Shown piece by piece: positions 12,701-25,242 of a DNA stretch of 64,000 bases (the stretch's first letter is position 1; each line of letters starts with the position of its first letter). The DNA is taken from NCBI GenBank assembly GCA_037577475.1, contig CM075194.1, positions 9,628,492 to 9,692,491 of the forward strand, in the 5' to 3' direction. The translations under genes and the position numbers were made by a program. The notes below the pieces were generated by a model that searched no databases, had not been told where the DNA came from, and saw only the letters and a program-made list of their open reading frames with translations. This DNA is from Chaunax sp. Z400. Its lineage: Eukaryota; Chordata; Actinopteri; Lophiiformes; Chaunacidae.

Positions 12701-15700
12701 TGGAAATGGGAAATTTGATTCTGAAGGAAAAACAAAAAAGAGGAATTAGTTAGGCTATAATATCATTACAATATTAATACAATATAAGAAGTTTGCAAAT
12801 TATGCAACAGCAAGAAAATCAAAACAAAAACCTTACTCTTTATCATTTGATTATTGGATCTTTGAGTTTCACCTGAAAGGGAAGACTTGCAATTCTGGAT
12901 TCTCCTCTGTGACCTTGATGGTGTAACCAGGGAAACATGATCGCAAGTGGTCCAGGGACAGAAAGGTGTCATTGAAGTCCAATATGGAAATTTGGTTAGG
13001 CATTTTGGAGTAGTGTGCACTGCCCGGATCGCCATAGCCAAGGATGATGTCGTGAAGCCAGTCTGGGACAACACATTCTGTGTTCATCAGGTTTCTGATG
13101 GTCTCAAGCACTGCCTAAAACAGACACACAGAGACAGATGTGACAGATATCCAACCAGTGGATTGCAAGATACTAAAAAAAAAAATAAATAATGATGATT
13201 TGAAGGAGACATGATCTAACTGAATGAGACACAACAGACAAACATCCCACAAGAGGTGGTTCAGCTGGATAAGAATAGCCTTGCGGTGGGATGATGGGAC
13301 AGCAGGTAATTTGTATGTCTGTCAATTACATTTTAATGAGCTGCAACCTGTCTAATACCCCGAGCATTAAACATTGGGTAGCGACACATGTTTGCTTTTA
13401 TCTGTGTCACACTTCAGAGATGGAGAAGAATGTTTCTTGAATACCCATTAGTTCCTGCACTTTTCAAATTCATTAAAAAAGAAACAGCTCAAAATCATCT
13501 GTCATTGCTCTGGCTGTGAGAGACAGAAATGGGTGGGCGGCATTAGAAATAGATTGAACAAAGCCGTAACAAGAAGCACTAAAAGATGTGATAAAAAGCA
13601 TAACTGTTTTGTGCATGATTACCATTCTTACAAAAAACTAAATGGAGCAAAACAACATAAGACAGATTGGATTTTCACACACCTGCGTGTCTAACTTAAC
13701 TATAACCGGCAGGAAGACTTAAATATCTGTGAAAATATCAACAGAGATTTAGATTTTCTTGATCATCTTTTACAGCAAGGGTCTGCTGAGGGCACAGATC
13801 TGCATTTTATGCAGATAATATAACAGGCTTTCCACAGGAAGCTTAACAACAGTGCAATGTTAACTTGACTCCACAGGGTACATACCACCTTAATATACAG
13901 TGAAGAGATCACTGGGAGGGCCTTAAGTAGGTGGTAATCTCTGAGCTGCCCTGGCCCCAACCTTACAGATACAATACCGAACAGAGCATTATATGTGCCA
14001 TACATCACTCTGGAGGGATCTTGGTAGGACCCGAGCTCAAGGTCTGAAAATAAAGCACTCAAATACAATGTAGTCTAAGAGCTGATCTGTGTGCTTCAGT
14101 GTGAAATCCAAACCTTGAAATTGTTCTCCTTGGGTTTGCGTCTCATGATGATGTTAAATGTCTCATACGGGTCCTCAGTGCCACTCTGAATACTGCTGGT
14201 CATGTCCTGTTGATACTGGTTTGAATCCAACCATACACGGAATGTTCTGGCGTCTCCTCGCAGCTTGGGCTTTGGATCAGGCCCTGGACCAGAGTGGTGG
14301 GGAGAATAGTTATTACAGCAACGCAATAATAATAATAATAGCCTTCAGGGATAAATTTAGAAGTACCTAAAAGGGCACTCAGAGAGTGCATACTTCTAAC
14401 AAGGTCAACAGACCGCTCCTCTATGATATGCAAACACAACCACTATGTGTTTGGACATATTTTCAGAAGTATAACAATCATGTCAAACTAAAGTTCCACG
14501 TTCCACACTTTTGCACATCAGCCTTTGGGTAGTGGGCTTGTAGCCCCCAGCCAATAACAGTATGCAGGGCGTGAGATTTGCATTTATACTAAAAATGTAG
14601 CAACCATGTTACATGGCCACCTGGATGGATGTATAGAAGGGAAGCAGATGTGTGTGTGTGTGTGTGTGTGTGCATGTTTGACATGTGCTTTGTCTGAATT
14701 TGCACAATATCCTTTAGGGTTGTGTAGAGGTGTGGGCAGTTTTGTACTTTATCAGAAAATAATTTCTCCAATTCACAGCTTTGATCTCATTAACGTTGCT
14801 TCCTCTCTTCATTTACTGTCTAGTTCCTTCGCACACAGCTGCTCTCTCGTGCCGGGGAGGAGGGGGTCGACTGAATCCTACTAATTGAAAGTGAGAAATA
14901 CTAACTATCTATGCGTGATTTAGATCAGATCCAAAGTTGAGATGATTTCACACATGATAAGTTTTTACGTAATCCTGCTATCAACTAGGCAAAAACAAAC
15001 CTGACCAAAAACATGACCTCCTTGGCGGAGGTAATAAATCTAAATCTGTATTCTATGTATATGTATTATAATTAAAGGTCCTAGCATTATTGCTGACGTG
15101 CAACATACTGGTATGTATGTATTGATGATTTTAGTGTAGCGACCCATTTTAGCAGTTTCCTAAACTAAAACTTCAGAAACACGGAGGTCAATATTAATAT
15201 TATAACTACATCAGCTAATTCTAATACCATGATTTCAATAACGATTGCCATCCAATCCTTACAGTAACAATAAAACCCTTTCATAAGAGCTTACCCTGGC
15301 TTGCCTTGCAGCAGCATTAAAACTCCCAATGAACAGAGATTACATGTAAGTTTTGACTGACAGGCCACAGGCTTACTCCGTAAGGGTTCATGAGCGGTGC
15401 AGGAAGTGCAGCTTTCACAGCAGTCTTTGCAGATTGTTGCATGGAGCTGCTGGGCAGGAGAGTGAAACTCAATCCTGGTTGTGTGCGTGACCCCCATGAA
15501 TATGTACGTCTATCTGTGTGCAGCTATGTGGGGATCATCAAATACCCTTTACTAAAATGAGAGCAGCAATAAAGCTCAACCCTATGGGATAACAAAGTGG
15601 GCAGCTGGGCCAAGGTGTGTAAGCAGTTAAATAAAGCATGTGCCCTTGTATTAAACTGTCTGATGTTAAAAACTGGGCTTAAATCAATACATGATTTAAT

Positions 15701-18700
15701 CTGAAAGGCATTGCAGTAGTTAATTTAACGTGTAGAAGTTATACATTTGTAATATCATATTTTTCAAATATTCTGGCTTGAGCAATACGGTTTTAATAAT
15801 ACATTACGAGTTACAATGAACCAGTCGTCTTCTTGTCTCAACACACCACTACCAGGTGCCCAGTGATTTATGTGACATCACCTGACCACCCAGTTAACCA
15901 GAGTACCACTTAGACCTGTTAAGGATCTGAAAGTTTAACCAATCTGACACTGGCAGGGCTTGTTCTTTGGCAGCATGTATATTTAGAAAGCCCTGCCCTC
16001 TGCATATTTAATCCAAACAGATGAGGGAGGATAGGGGAATGGGTGCTTCAGTGCATGGAAACTTGTTCCCCCCACTGAAACACTTAGAATAGCAAGGCTT
16101 CAGGCTAACCTAGGTGAGCCAGCCCCTAACAGGGATCGCTTTGGGTTGTGGGGAAGAGCTTGACACAGTAAACTAGGAAGGTCATGCTGCTCTATAAACA
16201 CATGCTACTTTCCAGGAGAAGACTAGATATTTGAATTTGGTCTGAGGGGATTCCTCCTGTGGAAATATGGTAATTTACTGCTAGAATTTCTCATTGTGCT
16301 CAAATCTGTTTTCTGATATTAGAAAAAATTGTTGGAACTGATTTGAGAGATAGAGATGAGTGTCTCCTATAGAACACATTACTGCATTCTGCAGAACAAG
16401 CAAATTTAGTGTTCGCTTACAGAAGTACATCTGTCCAGTATAGCCAGTGAAGCTCCTCACCTAAATCCAATAAACAAGGCAGGGGACAGGGCCCAAAGTG
16501 CTCAGGTGTTGATGTCAACCTCAGGTTAATGGGATGTTAATGTGGTCAGGTCAGGTCTGACTGTGTCTGTTACCACGGCAACACAGGTCTGACCCTCTCC
16601 TGAGGATCTGTCTGTCGGTGGGTATGATTCTCTATAGGAGGTCTGATACCCCCATGTGGCATGTCCCAAAGGTGTGTGTGTGCGTGTGTGTATGTATGTA
16701 TGAAGGGGGCAAATTCTGCCATACCTTCTTCAATGACGCGTCCCTTGTCATCCAGCATACCCTGCACCTCACAGCCTCTCACGTACGCCAGGCCGGTCTG
16801 CTCCATAAAGGATTGGCGCCGGTCGAAGCGTGTGCCGTAGGGCAGGTTGGGCCGCACCGTGATCAGAAAGCAAACGTCATGTTTCCGCAGCCCTACAGGC
16901 AAAGAGGATGGAGAGCCGGGTTAGAGATAGACAAAGAGGTAAGAAAGGGTTTTAGAGACAGAAGATGCAGAGATGGAGAAACCTCCCTGTGAACATTTTA
17001 CCGAATCTTTAAAACATGAAGCTCTAATCATACAATAGGGAAATGGCTCGTGAAAGTAAATAAGTTATACTACATACCTCCAATGAATTCAAGAACAAAG
17101 TGAAACAAAAACGTGGATATGAAGAACGTGAAGACAATTTGGGATATATTAGGCTTACTGTTTTTATTAAATCTAGTGATCATTTATTTTCTATGTTAAT
17201 TAGTGCAATATACTTTTGGCAATTGGCATGCATCAGCATGTGAACATATCCAATATCTTTCTCTTGAAAGCTACAGTGGTCTGCTTCATGGTGCTTTTTA
17301 AGCTCTAAACCAATCAGTGTCCTTCAAGGCTGACAAGCTCCTATTAACATTATCTACAGAACCCTTATTAGCCACATTGAGATAGCGAGGAAAAATGATT
17401 AAAAAAAAGAGGCTCAGGTGTAGAGGCTGCACACAAGTGGCATGTCTTCAGAGACATGAGATAGATAAAGGTCATGAGTCAAGGCCCAGTGGGATGAAGA
17501 GTGGTGAGGGAAGTGTTTATGGAGGTTATAAACTAATTACCCTATGAGGACTTTTAGAAGACACAATAAGTGACATAAAAGGAGAGGTGCGCTGAGACAA
17601 AATGTAAGAGCAGGATTGTCAATACGGGCGAGGATGTGTTTTGTGATCAGTAATATTTTTGTGAAATTTCCATTTATTTATCCATTGTGAGTAAAATTAA
17701 ATGCAGAATATGGGATAGTTAGATTAGCAAAACAAATATAAATGGTGGATAAATATAAAAAAAAGTGACAAAAAAAACATTGACCAAACAGATATACCAA
17801 AGATCGAAACACAGAAATTACCTTCCCACTCATTCTTGATGTGATCTTGTATGTTGAGGTTAATAGTGACATCAGCTCGCACACGGGCAGGCCAGCTCTC
17901 TCCGATGTTGGGCTTGGCAACCTCTACTATGGAAAAAGACGTGATTGTCTGAGCCATCCTGGCCCAGCCACCGAACACCACGCCACCGTACTCCGATTGC
18001 CTGTGTGACATAACATGAAGTTAGACAAGCACTGTGGGCTGTTGTCAGGATTCAAATCAGTTGGATTTAGGGCAGCACATGGCACCACTGCTGACTTATT
18101 TACTATTGTAGGAACAAGAAGCAAGTTGCTACAACACTTGACATAATGAGAGCACTTGACTGGTTTTCCAAATGCCACAGCTTTTTAATAAAATATTATC
18201 CTTGTTCCCTGCTACAATGGGAGAGGTAGACAGAGGACAAGAATCTTCATTCATTGAAGCAAAGAGATGTTCTGTAGCTGAGTTAATGGTGGAGCTGTGC
18301 TCTACAGACACCAGCGGTGCTTATCAGTGTGTGTGTGTGTGTGTGTAGGAAAATTCAAACCAAGAACCTCTAATTTCTACATGATGCTAACAGTTTTCAA
18401 TCTTATTCTAACTTTTATTATTGCACATAAATCATTAGAACTTCCTCTTGAGATATTTTTAGACTTTTAGACTTTAACTGGACTGTATATGTCAGAGATT
18501 GACAGGAAATGGGGGAAAGTGGAGGGGTGACATAGAAAATGGCCACATTTTCAAATGGAACCAAGGCCACTGTTGAAGACTAAACCACTGTACACAGGTT
18601 ATACCAGGTGAGCTACCACGGTGAGCACCCAGAAGAAAATTTTAAATTTGTACCAAGAAAACAACAAGCAACTCTGGATTAAGTTTCCTGTAACTTTTCA

Positions 18701-20145
18701 GAATGATGGCCATCTCACCATGGTTTCATACGCCACACCACATCTTCTATGTCCTGTCGGATCTCATAGGTGGACTCGAGACGAAACAGGTTGAAGTTCC
18801 TCAACAGGTAGTCGTGGAGGGTCAAGAACTGGAGATTCAGCTTGGGTAGCGCTAGACAGCCTATGAAGCAAAACAAACGAATAAAAAGACACAAAGAGTG
18901 AAGAATAAAACAAATGTACTGTATGTACTTGTAGCCTCTACAACAGACTACTGTTACAGCCATAGAGTAATATGCTTGAGGGATGTGGCTTGAATGAGCA
19001 GTGCTTTGCGAGTTGTTGAGGGCGTCCTTGCCAACTAAAGAGGATTCCCCCAAGAGTGTTTAGTACCAGATAAATACCCTTAGGATAATGAATAACCAAA
19101 GGTCTGGGTGTATACTTGTGAGTTTGAAACAATGAAAGTAGCTAAGTGTGATCTGGTGCACGTCAACTCCCACAGAGTTAACGTGCACTTACGCACATAG
19201 TCATCACAATTTACACACACCTTCGCCTGAGTAGTACTCTGTGGGGACAATGTTCTCATCCCAGATTATCTTCTCTGTTGGATAAAGAGGCATCTGGTTA
19301 AGTTGCTCGATCTGAGAGATTCTGCGCTCATGACGGGACACCTGTGTGCGAGACGGAGACGGAGAGGACGAAGACACAAACAAAGACAATCAGGTTAATG
19401 AACAAATGGCTCTCTGCCACTTTGGCTCAGTGTTGAGGATCTTTGTCTTCTCCCTTACTATAAGACAGACCAGGGAATAAAAAAAAAAAAAAAACATTTC
19501 CAAAAAATCAGGTCACTCAGCAAATCTGTAACTACATAGCAATTACAAACTTCAGGTGCAACTGAAGCCTTTTACCACTTACCATCCTCAATGTAGCTCT
19601 GCTGTTTACATGTGTTTATGTCGAGAGGGTTGGCAACCCTGTCATAGGATGCTATTGTGTTTTTACTCTTCTGAAAAAAAATAAATACATTATTTCCTAT
19701 GTCGAGGGAAGTGGTATTTGCTTTTCGAATACAAATCAGCTCATCTGATCCACCAGAGGAAGTTAACAGCCCAGACTAGCCCAACACTGGCACTGGTGTA
19801 ACAGCAGCACTACCTCTCCAAATGAATAGTTCCTCCTTCAAACACATATTCATGAGTATGTGCTCTGTAGCAAGTGCGATTGTGTTGCTGCCGTGTGGCA
19901 GACTTCTGGTCCTGTGGCCCTTATCCTATGAAAGCCACACAGTCAGAGATGATGGTTGTTGGGGGCAACCTCGGGCGCGCACAAATGAGTTTCCTGACAT
20001 TGTCTCCTGAAACAATCTAATCAGATAATTATGAAACAGCTCTTCTCCATCGCTTCTCAGAAAGGACCTGGGGAGGGTCTGAGTGGGTAATTATGAATAA
20101 CCGCCGGATAGCCTTGAAACGCCCACTTTGATGAAGAGGTCTACA

Positions 20146-20189
<44 letters not shown>

Positions 20190-23100
20190 TGGGGAAACTA
20201 CCAGGACGAGGGTCCAGTAGTTTCCTGGAGGGGTTTTTAAAAACGAAAATAGGGTGAGCAGGGGAAGAGAAATCAGACTACACAAACTAGTTCTAGCCTT
20301 TCAAGGATATTTTAAAAAAAATAATTAAATAAATGTGGCTCTATATTTCATCAGCAGTGTCTTAAATTCACCCTATGCTACACAAATGCTCATATAAAGC
20401 CCCAAGAGGGGCAGGCAGTGAAGGAGGAATGCTGTATGTTTTTCCAAGGTCAAGGCTTCAATTAATGACTTTTAAATAAGAAACACAGAACCTGTTATGT
20501 CATAGCGCTTGTTCTGAAAAAAAAACAACCCAATTATGCATCCTTTATACTGCCAGTTGAGAAGAGCATGGTGCTTTATTCCCTAATAGAACAAATCTCC
20601 ATCTAATCAATTTAAATGTCCGGGATGAATTGTCTGAGATAAATATTTCAACATCTGATAAACAGATAAGCAACAGGATCATATTCAGCAGAAAGTACGG
20701 CCCGCGTTACTACATTTTTGCAGAATTAATCTCCATCGGTCTTGCATGTCACGGCAGGCACTCACGAGGGTATTTACTTTCTCTCTGAAGGCTGCGGCCA
20801 TCTGCCCCAAGAACCAGATTCCTACCACCAAGGCTTAAAAACTGCCCACATGAGCAATTCCATGAACGTCAAGACTGCACTTACCAGGAGCTCAAGGAGA
20901 ACCTCCTTCTCATAGGTGGTGTCTTCCCCTGCAGGCAGCTCTGGCAGCAGACACAGATACGACGCCACCCGGTGGAGCGAATTGGGACTGCGGAGAAAGA
21001 TGGCATTAACAAGTGGCTCGTCAACAAGGAAATGTGCATTTGCAATGGATACATTTAGCTGACACTCTTAACCAGAGGAGGGATGACAATAAGCAGATAA
21101 TAACCAATTGCTGTCCAAAAACAATGACTCATAAATTGGGGCGTCATATTAATAAAAATATCTCATGTTTAGGTCAAGCCTCCTTTTTGGGATACCACCT
21201 CCCTCCTGAGGTAGATTTCTCAAATAGCAACAGCATCACTACTATATGTATGAAGATACATGGTTCTTATCTAATCCCATGAGCGTGTTAGCACTGCGGC
21301 ACAAAGTAATACTTCTCTTTGCCTTGACACTGCGCTCCTGCTCTGTCAGCAGGTGCGTGTTAAGGGGTTGGGGCACACCGAAAATCAAAGACCATGTCTG
21401 GCTTGGAAAGTTGAGGCATGGCTCTCTGCATACAGGCCTGTTTTAATCAGGTTGACACACTGTGACAAAGCCAGGGTTTGGTACACAGTGAAGGACAGCG
21501 GCTGGACACGTTGTGACAGCTCTTGACAGCCGCACGTGGCACTGACCAACTGTATCCGTGTATGCACGCGCATACTGATGCTTGCGATGTGACTTTTCGA
21601 CAGTGGGGTGGCAATTCTGATGATGTTGCAGTCTGGTGGCCCAGTGGGTGACTAGGCATAGGTCATCTGGACATTCCTTCCCTTAGCAACAAAATAACAG
21701 CAGCAAAACAAGTCACTCTGAATATTGGAGATGACTGGACCAGGTCAGGGACGACATGTGAGGAACTGGCAGGGTAAGGTAAGGACGAGGTAACAATAGA
21801 GCAGGGGTTACCAATTAGTGGCCCGCGGGCCAAATCCGGACCATCATAGGCTTCTCTCCGGACCACAAAGCGTTTTGACCGAATGCTAAGAAATACAGAT
21901 AGCCTATTTTTTAAACTTTTGTCATCAAAGAGACTGAACAGGCATGACGTGGCCAGTTCAGCAGAGCTGCCTGGGTGCTAATGGGTCCCACAGCTGCTAG
22001 GCAGCTACAATAGGCTGTTGCCATATGCTGCTATGTATGCCCGTACGCATATTCAGCAAAACGAATCACAGAGCCTGTATTTGATGGTAGAACTTTATTA
22101 GGCTGATGTGTGATTTCATCACCTCAGCAAAGATCAAATTACCAAAGGCATTAGCTGGTCAATTAAGGGCACTTTCATTCAACTAACTAGACACTTATGT
22201 TCTCACAAAATGAGAAATCATAAGCTCAACAAGCCTTTTTCTTATAATTAAACAAAAATGAAACAAAATAACTATCACAAAGAGCCTTTATGGATTCAAC
22301 TAAGATTGAATGATAAGTTTAATCGATCAATTCTAAACCCCCTTTCCAATGACAGGCCCATGCTGAAGAGCTAATCCACAGAACTAATTACAGCAATCAT
22401 TTTGACATTTCCAGTATTGATGACTCTCTTCAATTTCTGGTGATGTATACTCTTTGATCTTATAGCCAATTAATTTTTTTTTTTTTGTCCTGAAGTGCCA
22501 CTCAACACATTTTACGTAACTGAAAGAAGTGTCTGTGTATGTGTGTGCATATGTAAAAGACTGGGTGTGTGGGCAGGCTATGCAATAATGCAACGTTTGT
22601 GTGTTTGAGGGACTTAGAGGATAAATTCAGAGCGGCGGGTGACTGGGAGCTTAGCCTCAGGGTAGTGCAGCTGGAATAAACTGGCATTAGCGTGAGTTGT
22701 TTGGATGAAAAGTGCCTTGTTAAATCTGATCGGCATATTTGGACTCACCCAGGAGCTGCTTTGGTGACAGTTGTGGAGCAGCGAACAATGCAATTCCTGC
22801 TATATTCAAAAACCCTAATTCTGGGGGAAAGAGCCGGGCGTCTAGAAATACATGAAATGGTTCAGTTAAGTCTTTACCTGAATCAGCTCAGCTCATAACC
22901 CTCTGCCTGACTCACAGAAACTGAGTGTGGCTTTTAAGCATTTATAATCCACAGCGGAAGAGGTGATGGATATACAAACATTTACTGCAAAGAGGAAATT
23001 CATGTTGCTGAAACATGGCACCTCAGAGCAACCGTGACAAATAAAGACATCACATACTGCAAAAACAAGTCACTCAGTGTGATCATGTTGTGGAGTAAAA

Positions 23101-25174
23101 GCATCCATCATGTTTTGACTAAAGATCTTCTAAAAGCTTCAGTCAATAAATCAAGCAATTCATTACAATATCAAATGCCAAGAAACGGTTAGAAACCCTA
23201 AATTAATTACAAATTACCAATTAATTTATGTTTTTTTTAACTCTTCATGCATTTATTCAAGTTAAAGAGGGAAAAAAACAGGTCAGTTTGTCAAAGCAAG
23301 GGTGCTTTTTGGCTCTTTGGCAAGTTAATATGATATGACAAACACAGCTGTTCAAAGAGGTTATTCTCAAGCCGCTGCAAATCGATTAAATTAATGAGGC
23401 GTGCCACGCGCTCTGGCTGGTACCAGCTGCCTGTTCAGGGGTTCACTGACTGCCATTTAGCAGTGAAGTCAGGCAGCAACGATGGTGCTTATGCTTACTG
23501 CAACTTAGAATCAAGGCAAGCAGTCTGCATGTGTGCCTGTACTTCAGCTGGGGCTCATACTGACTGCTTTAGTGACCAGAGGAACCTCGATAGAAAAGGG
23601 CAGATCTGTATGTCTACTGATGAATTGCTAAAGGGGTTTGTTTGTATGCAGCTCTTTGCCACTTATGGCATATATACTTATGAATTTTGTTTCTTTTTTG
23701 CTGTTACTTTTGTGTAGCATGTTGGAGCTACCAACTCACGCTAATGCCAGCTACATCTTTATGTATGAAAGGTGTTAATACACATTATCATTATTAGACA
23801 GAATGGTGAAGGGTAAGCCGCCGCTAGGGACATAAGCATTACATCTACAAATCAGGAAGCGGTATTGTTAGAATAAATAACACTCTGTTGCTACGGGATT
23901 TTACAGTTCACTGCCATTGTACTCAGTCCAATCATGCATACCCTCCCCACCATATCCCACCATCTGTAACACTGACAAGCTGCAAGTTCACATGTTGTTC
24001 ATGATTCGTCTCGGATTTTGATTTACCTCAGATTCCCAAAGTGTTTGGTCAAGGATTCTCGAGTGTCTACTGCTGCTACATTGGACAGAGCAAAGTCTTT
24101 CAACTCAGGGAAATGAGCAAAAGCTGCCCTCTGCAACACAAAAAACACAGACCAAAACACTCAGACTGATGTTCAAATACATCGCAGCACTGTATTACTC
24201 GTGACTGAATATATCATGGTGCCTTGATCAGGATACATGTCTGTCTCTAAATGTATAACACTTACCTGCAGGGAGGTGATCCTGTCATAGTGCAGAGTGG
24301 TCATCTCTTTCCCTGTCAGGGCATTTCCTGTCTGGTCACCGATCTCAAAACCCGTGTAGAACTTCAGCATATCCAGCAGCTACAGAGATGAAACAACAAC
24401 AACAATCATTAGTGTGTTTCTTAGTGTGCATGTGCACAATCATTTCAAGTGCACAGGCATGTACGTCTTGTGTTTGCTAGTTGTACCTGGCAGAAGAGGT
24501 GTCCCTCCTTTTCTCTGCGGGTGAGGCTTGACAGATGGCAGCTGACCACCAAGTGAGAGTCATCCAACACAGTATTGAACCAACGCCTTGTAGGTAGCAG
24601 AGCCTGGAGACACAGAACACCATTCATGCAGCACTGGACTGTATGTTTACAGTTGTGGATAAAATATCTGACGTTTACGTTCTCTGAACAACTGTATGTA
24701 CGTGAAATGTATTTGCTAATAAATAAAATCATGACTCAGGAAACCAATATAAATCAAGAAAGTTGAGCCAAATTTATTAATTTGCAGAAAAAACAAGCAT
24801 GAAATACTAAGGATCCCCGCCATGGGTTCATTTCATTGAAGAAAGACGGGTAGAAAGAAGTTATTGAAGTTGGCCCTGTGCAATTTTCAAAATAAAAAAG
24901 GCACATCTCCATCACATGATAGATGTGTACATAAAGTTTCGTGAAAAAATATTGATCAGAATTTGAGCTATGCTCCAGAAATCCTCGTCTGAGTCAATTA
25001 CTACTCTTAGACTGAGCCATATTTTAACTTTTAATTATGGAGATGAAAAAAAGATAAAAGTTCATAAATGGCAAAAGGCACCATGTCAGTACTTGAATAA
25101 TGTATATACAAAGTTAGGTGAAAAAATATCAAACAGTCTTAAAGTTATGCTCTGGAAAGAAAACGTGACTGACT

Positions 25175-25242
<68 letters not shown>

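Larger units (their letters stand above)
14284..16724 (-). other. aqr: aqr intron
   Basis: Holds an (ATA)n bit near 14326-14340, the TG tract at 14649, the repeat fragment at 14920-15036, and the GT/GTAT tract near the donor. Confidence 0.85.
20988..24026 (-). other. aqr: aqr intron
   Basis: Holds hAT-like copy A and the 19-bp inverted repeat. No coding sequence seen. Confidence 0.85.

Noticed and set aside
22040..22130. Possible intronic box C/D snoRNA on the minus strand (GTGATGA near 22117, CTGA near 22050)
   Set aside because: Flanks do not form a terminal stem and no clear internal boxes or rRNA guide were seen. It was tested because AQR is linked to intronic snoRNPs.
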